Assembly (NCBI GenBank): GCA_024643945.1
Contig: JAHELX010000064.1
Location: forward strand, 1-16,731
Reading direction: 5' to 3'
DNA: 16,731 nt
DNA from: Anaerolineales bacterium
GTDB taxonomy: Bacteria; Chloroflexota; Anaerolineae; 4572-78; NAK82
The notes under the pieces are model-generated. The model had not been told where the DNA came from. It made no database searches and worked only from the letters and a program-made list of their open reading frames with translations. Every line of letters starts with the position of its first letter. The stretch's first letter is position 1. The translations under genes were made by a program, and so were the position numbers. Positions 6,885-13,736 of this stretch are shown here, one piece after another.

Positions 6885-8198
6885 TTATTCTGCCAGGAGA
6901 GCGTTGGCCTCGACAGCGGCGTCGTCCAGAGCCTCTTGTACTGTTTTCGCCTCCAGCAACGCTGAGGCAACCGCTTCATCGATGACTGCGGATATCTCAT
7001 TCCACTGGCGAACGTAAGGGAAGTGGTGCGCCGTCTCCGTAGCTTGCAGAAATAGAGGCAAGGTTACCTGATCGCCAAAGTATGGATCCGCCTTGCTCAC
7101 CTCGTCGCTCTCCAGGGCGGCCTTGAGCCCCGGTGCGGCGCCAGCGTTCTCGTAGACGCCGATGGCGTTATCCAGCCGCAGTGCAAACTCAATGAACTTC
7201 CAGGCGGCTTCCTTGTTGGCAGCCCCGGCAGGGATCACCAGGCCTGTCCCGCCCAGGTAGGAGCCCGGTTGGTCCTTGTAGGGGTGCCGGGCTACCTTCC
7301 ACATCCCCTCCATCTCGGGAGCGCCGTCTTTCAGCACCCCCATCATGTAGGGGCCATCGGAGAACATAGCGATCGTCCCATCTTTGAGGAGTTGCATGAA
7401 GGATTCTTCGCCGATATCAAAGGCGAACTGATGCTGGTTAGCCATGTCGACGAAGAACTGGGTTGCCTCCACGCCTTCGGCGCCGTTGAAGATGGCTTCC
7501 GTGTTGTCGGGATTGAGGATCTCGCCCCCGCTCTCGTAGAGGAACTGGGCCCAGCGGAAAGTTTCAGGCCAGTAGCCGTACAGATACTTGTCCGGCGTAC
7601 CATCACCATCGCTATCCTCCGCTAACTGCTGCCCAACCTCAACCAATTCGTCCCAGTTGGTGGGCACCTCCAATCCCTTCTCCTCGAAGAGGTCGGACCG
7701 GTAGTAGAGAGAATAGACGTCGAAGTCCTCGAGTATGGTGACGACCTGGCCCTCATAAGACATAGCCTCCAGCGCGCCGGCGGTGAAAGCCTGGCTGAGG
7801 GGAACTCCATTGAGCTGGCCTCCGGAGAACGTGTCCAGCTCGGTGAAGCCACCTAACGCTGCCCAGGTAGGAACCCACGTCATGTCCACGGTCGCCACGT
7901 CAGGCGCTGTATCGGTCGTCAGGGCCACACTCAGCTTCTCGAACATAGAGTCCCAGTTTAACGCCTCATACTCCACCTTGATGCCCGGATTCTCCACCTC
8001 AAAGGCCGCGATCATCTCAGGCTGGAAGGGGGTGGCGGTACCGTAGTAGTCCCAGACCTTGATAGTTGTGACTTCCTCCGCTGGCGATGCCTCTGGCTCT
8101 TCGGTCTTAACCGGAGGGGCTTGGGTGGCTGGCGCTCTGCAGCCTACTAAAACCATCAACAAGCACACACTGAGTAGAATAATGATGAATGTTCTCAT
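6885..8198 (-). CDS. Carbohydrate ABC transporter substrate-binding lipoprotein
   Basis: A 437-residue family-1 (MalE/UgpB-like) extracellular solute-binding protein. The N-terminus MRTFIIILLSVCLLMVLVGC is a lipoprotein signal peptide with lipobox LVGC; Cys20 is the expected lipidation site. A short Pro/Glu-rich linker follows, then TTIKVWDYYGTA (the first strand of the fold) and DTAPDVATVDMTWVP (about 95-109), typical of this family. The later GGTGLVIPAGAANKEAAWKF segment is also typical. It sits on the outer face of the membrane and hands sugar to the two permeases encoded downstream. The start at 8198 has AAGGAGGT six bases upstream, a strong site consistent with high expression. The roughly 145-base gap before it (8199-8344) shows no clear promoter, so it is probably read from upstream. 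The sugar bound cannot be read directly; context favours an amino-sugar oligosaccharide. Confidence 0.95.
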   Translation of the reverse strand: MRTFIIILLSVCLLMVLVGCRAPATQAPPVKTEEPEASPAEEVTTIKVWDYYGTATPFQPEMIAAFEVENPGIKVEYEALNWDSMFEKLSVALTTDTAPDVATVDMTWVPTWAALGGFTELDTFSGGQLNGVPLSQAFTAGALEAMSYEGQVVTILEDFDVYSLYYRSDLFEEKGLEVPTNWDELVEVGQQLAEDSDGDGTPDKYLYGYWPETFRWAQFLYESGGEILNPDNTEAIFNGAEGVEATQFFVDMANQHQFAFDIGEESFMQLLKDGTIAMFSDGPYMMGVLKDGAPEMEGMWKVARHPYKDQPGSYLGGTGLVIPAGAANKEAAWKFIEFALRLDNAIGVYENAGAAPGLKAALESDEVSKADPYFGDQVTLPLFLQATETAHHFPYVRQWNEISAVIDEAVASALLEAKTVQEALDDAAVEANALLAE

Positions 8199-8344
8199 CT
8201 TCGACCTCCTTACTGGTTAGGTGCCTGAAACACTTGATCTTGGGGCGATCCGCTTCACTCGTCTAAACATTTCCGATGGGAACCACCCCCTTTCTATGCG
8301 TCGTGAAAGCCAGCTCCTGTGGGCGATGCAAGCTGATACCTTTC

Positions 8345-10429
8345 CTATGTTTCTGCTTCCCATTCCACTACCGCGCCCCCGTACCCATCCATATCCATCT
8401 TCCAGGAACGCCCCTCGTGGGTGATGGGTTGAGAGCCGGAAACTGTGATAAGGACCACCGACCGGAGTGTCTGGCGAGCGGTGACGGTGACGGATTGCGG
8501 CTCCGGTCGGTGGTTGGCGAGGATAGCGTACCCACGCCCCTGGCCCAGGAGCGCGGCCACTTCGACCCATGGCTGGTCGGTGACAAACATTGGCGTGAGC
8601 CCAGCCCATATCCGCAGAGCACGATAGAGCCTATGGGTGCTCTCCTGGCCTTCAAAAGCCGATGGTCTGACAGCCAGGTGACTTTCCAGTGGATAAGCAG
8701 AGAGCAGGACGTGACCTTTCCCGAACGTGTTGGCGACCAGCGCGGGCCGCTCCCCTTGGTCGGTGGCGATGACCCGCCCGCCAGCAAGCTCCAGAGTTGC
8801 AGGCCAGTGCCGGGGATTGGCGCCGTCGGCCCGGTAGTGGAATGTCTCGCCCACGGCCAGGTCGCCGAAGGGAACAGCCACGGTGAGGGTCACCTCCTCC
8901 ACCGGGACGTGGTCGGCCAACGTCGCGCCGAACAAGTCATTCATATCCGGGATGGCGGCATCGGCACAGAGCGAGGCGTACACTGCCCCACCGCTTCGTA
9001 CATAGTCGCGCACTCTATCCCAGAAGCTGGTGTGGACGTGGACCAGGTTGCGCTCGGTGCTGGTGAGGGGCGAGGGCAAGAGCAAGAGTGGGCGTGTCCC
9101 CCAGTCGGCATACTCTCGCGGCAGGTCGACTTTGAGGCCGGCGCGGCGGGCCAGGATAAACGCCGCAAGAAGTGATCCGGTGAGCCATACGTTGGCGCCC
9201 CACCTGCTTCGATCTGTGAGAACTGCGTAGGGATCAAGGGTGCCCCCTCCCTCTTGCACAGAGACGTAAGGGACAATGCTGGGGCCGCTGAGGCCGAGGC
9301 GGGCGAAGTCGCCGTGCGGCTTGGACCATTCGTGCGGGACGACGAGTGCCGCCTCGGCCGGCCCAGGTTCGACCCCACCCAGGTCCATCTGGGCCAGGAT
9401 GCGGCTGAACGCGCGCACCTCACGGCCGGCGGGACGATCTTTTCTGTCCCAGGTAGTCAGGCCGAACTGCGTCTCGTGCGGGGCGCGCAGGTACGGCACG
9501 CGCTTGAACGTCTCGGGGGCAGCGTCGGTGTAGCACCAGGGGAGGAAGCCATTGGCTCCGGCAGCCAGGGAGGAGTACATCGTCACCCGGTCGAAGTGCG
9601 CGATGCGTTCCGGGCTGTATTGTGCGGACGAGGCACCTAACTCGTGAACCATCACTGGCCTGCCCGCACCGGCCGAGAGCGCCGTCTGGAATGCGCCGCA
9701 GTATGTGCCACGCTCGGAGAGCATGGGATCGGGGAAGCGATCCATGGTGTAGATGGAATAGGGATGAACGGAGAAAAAGTCTACCTCGGCCGCGATGTTG
9801 TCTGGCCGGAAGGGGCCGTGATTGAGGTCTTCCATGCTCGTGCCCACACACAACAAGTGCTCGGGGTCATGACGACGCAGAGTCCCGGCAACCAGGCGTG
9901 TCCAGTTGATGGCCATAGCGTCGGTTGTTTGCGCGCTCACGATCCAGAAGGGTGGCTCATCGGTCAAGTCCCATGCCAGGATGGCCGCTTCCCCGCGATA
10001 GCGGCGAGCGAACTCAGCAGCGTGGTCGGTCTGCAGGCGCAGCATCTCGGGGTCGGCGTGGGGGTGACGGCCTTGCCGCCACGGCACGTCCCAGAAGGCC
10101 TCACCCACCTCGCCGCCGATGAACAAGGTGGGATGCAGGTAAATCTCGTACTTGTGCGCCAGGCGGATGAAGAAGTCAAACTGCTGGAAGGCCTCGGGGT
10201 TATAATCACCGGGGCGTGGCTCAAACCATGCCCAGAACAAATCGAAGCGAACAATGTTGAAGCCGAGATCCTGCATCTTGATGAAGTCGGCTTCGACGTC
10301 AGCCTCGTCCCATTGGTACGGCCATTGAAGCGCGGCTTTGGCGGGTACCCAATGGGCGCCGATGGGCACGAAGCGTTGGCCGTTCGCGGAGAAGTAGTTG
10401 CCTTCCAGGGTGACCGGATGAAGAGCCAT
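8345..10429 (-). CDS. Cytoplasmic glycoside hydrolase, clan GH-A-like (GH5/GH42-like barrel with C-terminal domains)
   Basis: A 694-residue protein without a signal peptide, so it should act on imported oligosaccharides. The first 350 residues look like a clan GH-A TIM barrel: GFNIVRFDLFWAWFEPRPG (56-74) early, WDLTDEP (153-159) with probable acid/base Glu158 after strand 4, FFSVHPYS (218-225), and VMVHELGAS (259-267) with probable nucleophile Glu263 after strand 7. Residues about 400-580 (LLLLPSPLTSTERNL, WDRVRDYVRSGGAVYAS, GKGHVLLSAYPLE) resemble the glutamine-amidotransferase-like trimerisation domain of GH42 beta-galactosidases, and the last 80 residues look all-beta. The exact CAZy family is uncertain, so beta-galactosidase, beta-mannosidase or beta-N-acetylhexosaminidase-like specificity cannot be separated by eye. 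The start at 10429 has AGGAG nine bases upstream, 25 bases after DUF4127. Confidence 0.85.
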   Translation of the reverse strand: MALHPVTLEGNYFSANGQRFVPIGAHWVPAKAALQWPYQWDEADVEADFIKMQDLGFNIVRFDLFWAWFEPRPGDYNPEAFQQFDFFIRLAHKYEIYLHPTLFIGGEVGEAFWDVPWRQGRHPHADPEMLRLQTDHAAEFARRYRGEAAILAWDLTDEPPFWIVSAQTTDAMAINWTRLVAGTLRRHDPEHLLCVGTSMEDLNHGPFRPDNIAAEVDFFSVHPYSIYTMDRFPDPMLSERGTYCGAFQTALSAGAGRPVMVHELGASSAQYSPERIAHFDRVTMYSSLAAGANGFLPWCYTDAAPETFKRVPYLRAPHETQFGLTTWDRKDRPAGREVRAFSRILAQMDLGGVEPGPAEAALVVPHEWSKPHGDFARLGLSGPSIVPYVSVQEGGGTLDPYAVLTDRSRWGANVWLTGSLLAAFILARRAGLKVDLPREYADWGTRPLLLLPSPLTSTERNLVHVHTSFWDRVRDYVRSGGAVYASLCADAAIPDMNDLFGATLADHVPVEEVTLTVAVPFGDLAVGETFHYRADGANPRHWPATLELAGGRVIATDQGERPALVANTFGKGHVLLSAYPLESHLAVRPSAFEGQESTHRLYRALRIWAGLTPMFVTDQPWVEVAALLGQGRGYAILANHRPEPQSVTVTARQTLRSVVLITVSGSQPITHEGRSWKMDMDGYGGAVVEWEAET

Positions 10430-10454
10430 AAGAACAGACTCCTAAATTGGAAAG

Positions 10455-12116
10455 TCAGTTAAATTTAACCTGCACATTGAAGCCGACTTCGAAGAGCCGC
10501 TGCCACGGGAGATAAACGTTGTCCACGTGAACTTCGCGGACCAGGCCGGAGCGCAGGAAGAGATCGCGCAGCTCGGCGGCGGCACGCGTGAGGCGATCAC
10601 GAACACGGACCTGAACAGCGGCGGCCCGGTCGGGGTCGGGCAGGTGCTCCTCGGTGGGTGAGAGACCGAGAGCAGGCAAATCCTCCACCAGACAGCGCGT
10701 GCGCTCGCGCGCCTGATAGAAATAGTCGTCGAGAAAACGGAGAAACAAGAACGCAAAGTGCGCGGCCCGTTGCTCATGCGTGGGGTCAGAACGGAGCGCC
10801 AGGGCACGAATGACGGCTTGAGCTAGCACCGTGCCCAGCGTGTTGCCGGCTGTGTTCCAGCCACCGTAGGCCGCGAGGTTCACGACCTCGGGATGTTGGA
10901 GGAGAAGGTTACCCAGTATGAGATCGGCTCCGTTGACGAAGGCCACGTCGGCCAGGGCCACCGGGTGGTCGGAATCCAGCGCCGCCAGCAGGGCGCGGAC
11001 GAACTCCTCAGGGCTGCGGCGTGGTGTCTGCATTTCGCGGCGGGTGATGCGCAGGCCCTCGTCGGCGGCAAATCCGTCAAGGTAGGTATGAAATTCCGGC
11101 GGTAGTTGCGCGCGGATGGCGTCCAGCCCCTGCCACACCAACCACTGATACGAGCCCCATCCCTGCGCCCCGGCGGGCGCGTTGATAAAGAGCATAAGAT
11201 CGGCACTGTCCGGCGAGTCCGCAACCACTCCGCCCAGCGGCCCTAGGTGCGCCTTGAGCAGTTCGTGGATGGGGCGGTCTTCGTAAGAAGTAACGACGGC
11301 AGGCCCACTCACGCTGGAATAGCGCGGCCAAATTCTGGGCGAAAAACCCATCCTCTGGCAGGCATAACGCGCCAGGAGCAGACAGCCAATCTCGTCCGCG
11401 CCAGGATAGGTGATGGCGCGCTCGGTAAGGCCGCGGGCGCGAATCATCGCCTGTAAGTCGCGTGCCTCAGCGATGTTCCAGCCGTAGTCGGCTGTGTCGT
11501 CCTGGGGAAGGAGAAGGTAATCGAATACCCCTTCAGCCAGCCAGTCCAGCATAGTGCGATTCACGGCATGGTTGCGCGCCCGGCCCTGGCGATAGTCTGT
11601 GTAAACCTCGGTGGGAATCTCTGTCTGCAGAGAATGCCGTTCGGTGATCTCGGCGGCGGAGGCCTCTCCGAGTTCGACCTTGTGTTCAAGGTAGGAGAGC
11701 CGGAACATGCGGCTTCCATACGTCCCCCAATAGGGTTTCTCTTCTTCGCTGGCGTCAGCGCGTGAGATGCGCATGATGACGTTGAAAGCGAGGATGGGCT
11801 GTTGGGGACGGGCTGTTTTGAGATCACGTAGAATGGTGAGGCGATCCAGCACAACCTCGACGGGTTCAGATGAGGTGCGTGAAGGGATGAGGCCACCATA
11901 AGCCAACGTATCAATGGCCACAATGAGCGAGTCGGCTTCGAGCGCAGTCTGTGCCAGCCAGTCCACAAGGTCGGCGTGCCGGCTTACACGCCAGGGATTG
12001 CCCAACCACTCGCGTGGCGGGAGCAGGATCTCCAGACCCGCTGCTCGGGCGAGATAGCGCGGGTAGTCGTAGTTGACAGGACGGTCATCCAGTGGCAGAA
12101 CAGCGATACGCGTCAT
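10455..12116 (-). CDS. DUF4127 family protein (unknown function)
   Basis: A 553-residue protein matching DUF4127 over its whole length. Conserved-looking blocks are PLDDRPVN (8-15), DTLAYGGL (69-76), MRISR (115-119), QDDTADYGWN (205-214), YPGADE (237-242), and near the C-terminus FVNGAD followed by YGGWNTAGNTLG, a hallmark of the family. It has no signal peptide or membrane segment, so it is probably cytoplasmic. The number of Asp/Glu in the conserved blocks would suit a metal-dependent enzyme; that is inference, since no activity is established to my knowledge. An in-frame ATG at 12158 would add 14 residues inside nanE; ATG at 12116 overlaps the nanE stop as ATGA and starts with the family's usual opening, so I chose it. 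Coupling to nanE suggests a role in amino-sugar or glycan breakdown. Confidence 0.9.
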   Translation of the reverse strand: MTRIAVLPLDDRPVNYDYPRYLARAAGLEILLPPREWLGNPWRVSRHADLVDWLAQTALEADSLIVAIDTLAYGGLIPSRTSSEPVEVVLDRLTILRDLKTARPQQPILAFNVIMRISRADASEEEKPYWGTYGSRMFRLSYLEHKVELGEASAAEITERHSLQTEIPTEVYTDYRQGRARNHAVNRTMLDWLAEGVFDYLLLPQDDTADYGWNIAEARDLQAMIRARGLTERAITYPGADEIGCLLLARYACQRMGFSPRIWPRYSSVSGPAVVTSYEDRPIHELLKAHLGPLGGVVADSPDSADLMLFINAPAGAQGWGSYQWLVWQGLDAIRAQLPPEFHTYLDGFAADEGLRITRREMQTPRRSPEEFVRALLAALDSDHPVALADVAFVNGADLILGNLLLQHPEVVNLAAYGGWNTAGNTLGTVLAQAVIRALALRSDPTHEQRAAHFAFLFLRFLDDYFYQARERTRCLVEDLPALGLSPTEEHLPDPDRAAAVQVRVRDRLTRAAAELRDLFLRSGLVREVHVDNVYLPWQRLFEVGFNVQVKFN

Positions 12117-12805
12117 CGGCGATCTTTCAAACTCTCCACAAAGCGTTCGGTGATCCAATGTGGGCGGGTGATGGCACTGCCCACCACCACGGCGTATGCG
12201 CCGAGTTCGAGGGCACGTCTGGCCTGCTCTGGGGTGGCGATGCGACCCTCGGCGATAAGTGGTACCGGAAGAGCCAGAGCGAGCTGATGGACGAGCTCGA
12301 AATCAGGACCATCCTGCGTGGGACTGTCGTCGGTGTAGCCGGAGAGTGTCGTGGCGACCGCGTCGGCGCCGGCGGCGGCGGCGGCAAGACCTTCTTCCAC
12401 GTTGGCGACGTCTGCGATGACCGGGCAGCCAATGGCCCTGTGTACGTAGGCGATCAAGTCGGCGGCGGTGACCCCACCTGGACGCGCCCGGGTTGTGGCG
12501 TCGAGGGCGATCAGGTCCGCCCTGGCGTCGGCGACTCGCCGGGCGTGATCAAAGGTAGGAGTGATGCGAACTTCGAAGCCAGGTAGATCAACCTTGTAGA
12601 TGCCAATGATCGGGATGGTGATGGCAGCCCGGATGGCGGCGATGTTGGCCGGGCCGTTGGCGCGAATGGCCACGGCGCCACCTGCGGCAGCAGCGCGCGC
12701 CATAGCGGCCATAAAGACTGGGCCGTGCAGCGGTTCATATAGCTCGGCCTGGCAGGAGACGATGATGCCGTGGCGAAGTTTCGCCAGCAGTGTCTGGAGT
12801 GGCAT
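12113..12805 (-). CDS. nanE: N-acetylmannosamine-6-phosphate 2-epimerase
   Basis: A 230-residue TIM-barrel epimerase that converts ManNAc-6-P to GlcNAc-6-P in the cytoplasm. It opens like other NanE proteins (LLAKLRHGIIVSCQA), followed by AIRANGPANIAAIRA (Arg in the substrate loop), PIIGIYKVD with the probable catalytic Lys (family knowledge), ALDATTRARP with the conserved Asp, ADVANVEEGLAAAAAGADAVATTLSGYT, and LIAEGRIATPEQARRALELGAYAVVVGSAITRP, the phosphate-binding end of the barrel. An upstream in-frame ATG at 12826 adds 7 residues; ATG at 12805 is preferred because AGGTG lies five bases before it and the resulting N-terminus matches the family. It overlaps DUF4127 by 4 bases. It is the most specific clue to the pathway: N-acetylmannosamine is an intermediate. 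No NanA (sialate lyase) gene is in the window. Confidence 0.94.
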   Translation of the reverse strand: MPLQTLLAKLRHGIIVSCQAELYEPLHGPVFMAAMARAAAAGGAVAIRANGPANIAAIRAAITIPIIGIYKVDLPGFEVRITPTFDHARRVADARADLIALDATTRARPGGVTAADLIAYVHRAIGCPVIADVANVEEGLAAAAAGADAVATTLSGYTDDSPTQDGPDFELVHQLALALPVPLIAEGRIATPEQARRALELGAYAVVVGSAITRPHWITERFVESLKDRR

Positions 12806-12836
12806 AGGATCACCTTTTAGTGTCATAGCCCGTAGC

Positions 12837-13661
12837 TCAGGGTCTCCGAATGAGCAAGTGGCTGAACTCTACCCAAGTCTCGTCCCCTGAACCTGGCACA
12901 ACCTCAACGAAGAGACCAACTGAATCCATGCCTGATGGGACATTCGTCACCTTTGTGACTTCCACATCGTTCACATAGAAGGCCAGCGTTGACCCAACAG
13001 CGCTTACGCTGATTCGGTTGGTGTCGGCGATGTTGACACTTGAAAAGGTAGTCGGCTCTTGAATAAACTCAGGCTGCGGCGCGGGCGGTTGTTCTTCTAC
13101 GAATACAGAGTACACGCCGTCAGAATCAAGGGCAAAGTAATATCTGATTTCATAGCTTGACCGATCAACACAGATTCCATATCCTATCCCGGCCGCCCTG
13201 GACTCAGATCTGGCGTCGAGGCTGAAGTGAAAATCGGCGAAGGCACGCTTGGGAACAGGAAGGCAATACCTCATCAGCCCCGCAAAAGGGACGACGGCGG
13301 CGGTTCTGGCAGCTCGCAGCTTTCCGCCAGTAAAGGACCAATCCAGCCAGCGCGACTGAATGGAATTCAGGTCCCAGCCATTGACGTTCGAGCTAAGATC
13401 ATCAATGAATAAGAGCTCGTCGGCAGTAGCGGTAGCCTGGTATTGTTGAGCGACATCCCAGTCTGACACCGGTTGCAGAATGGCGGTCCGGGCTTTACTC
13501 TTAGACGAATCCTGACCTATACGGGCCGGGCTGAAATGCGCGCTGATCATGACCAGGACGATGATCCCCGCCAAGCCAGCGACACCCACGGTTAAGATCG
13601 GGGTGAATCTCCTGGTTGCTCCTGGGTCTACCCTTTTTGTCCTGCGAGCTTGCTTGGCCAT
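12837..13661 (-). CDS. Membrane-anchored LamG/concanavalin-like domain protein
   Basis: A 274-residue protein with a basic N-terminus (MAKQARRTKRVDPGATRRF), one membrane helix (about residues 19-43) and a large outside domain. From about residue 85 (FIDDLSSNVNGWDLNSIQSR) to the end, the pattern (DDLSSNxNGWD, FSLDARSESRAAGIGYGICV, YYFALDSDGVYSV, ISVSAVGSTLAFYVNDVEV, VGLFVEVVPGSGDETWVEFS) is that of a concanavalin-like/LamG beta-sandwich of the DUF1080 style, often carbohydrate-binding. No catalytic residues are evident. An in-frame ATG at 13694 would lie in the loop of a strong hairpin; ATG at 13661, with AAGGA seven bases upstream, is more likely. Lying between the exported DUF4434 protein and nanE, it may hold glycan at the cell surface, but an enzyme is not excluded. 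Confidence 0.72.
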   Translation of the reverse strand: MAKQARRTKRVDPGATRRFTPILTVGVAGLAGIIVLVMISAHFSPARIGQDSSKSKARTAILQPVSDWDVAQQYQATATADELLFIDDLSSNVNGWDLNSIQSRWLDWSFTGGKLRAARTAAVVPFAGLMRYCLPVPKRAFADFHFSLDARSESRAAGIGYGICVDRSSYEIRYYFALDSDGVYSVFVEEQPPAPQPEFIQEPTTFSSVNIADTNRISVSAVGSTLAFYVNDVEVTKVTNVPSGMDSVGLFVEVVPGSGDETWVEFSHLLIRRP

Positions 13662-13676
13662 AGCGCAGTCCTTGGG

Positions 13677-13713
13677 TGGACGAAGCCCTTCCATGAACGA
13701 AGGGCTTCGTCCA
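13677..13713 (-). other. Perfect 15-bp intercistronic hairpin
   Basis: TGGACGAAGCCCTTC (13677-13691) and GAAGGGCTTCGTCCA (13699-13713) are exact inverted repeats with a 7-base loop. The structure begins 23 bases after the stop of the DUF4434 gene and ends 15 bases before the chosen ATG of the next gene, just upstream of its ribosome site. No U-run follows on the minus strand, so transcripts may be partly terminated or protected at this point, favouring the exported protein. Confidence 0.85.
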
Positions 13714-13736
13714 TCTGTGGAGGCGGTCTAATGGCG

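Noticed and set aside
8199..8344. A separate promoter for the binding-protein gene
   Set aside because: I looked for -35/-10 pairs on the minus strand and found no convincing one; only a strong ribosome site is clear.
10458..10469. GTTAAATTTAAC, a 12-base perfect palindrome at the end of the DUF4127 gene
   Set aside because: It is A/T-rich and lies over the last codons (KFN) of DUF4127; there is no matching promoter or second copy, so it is probably chance.
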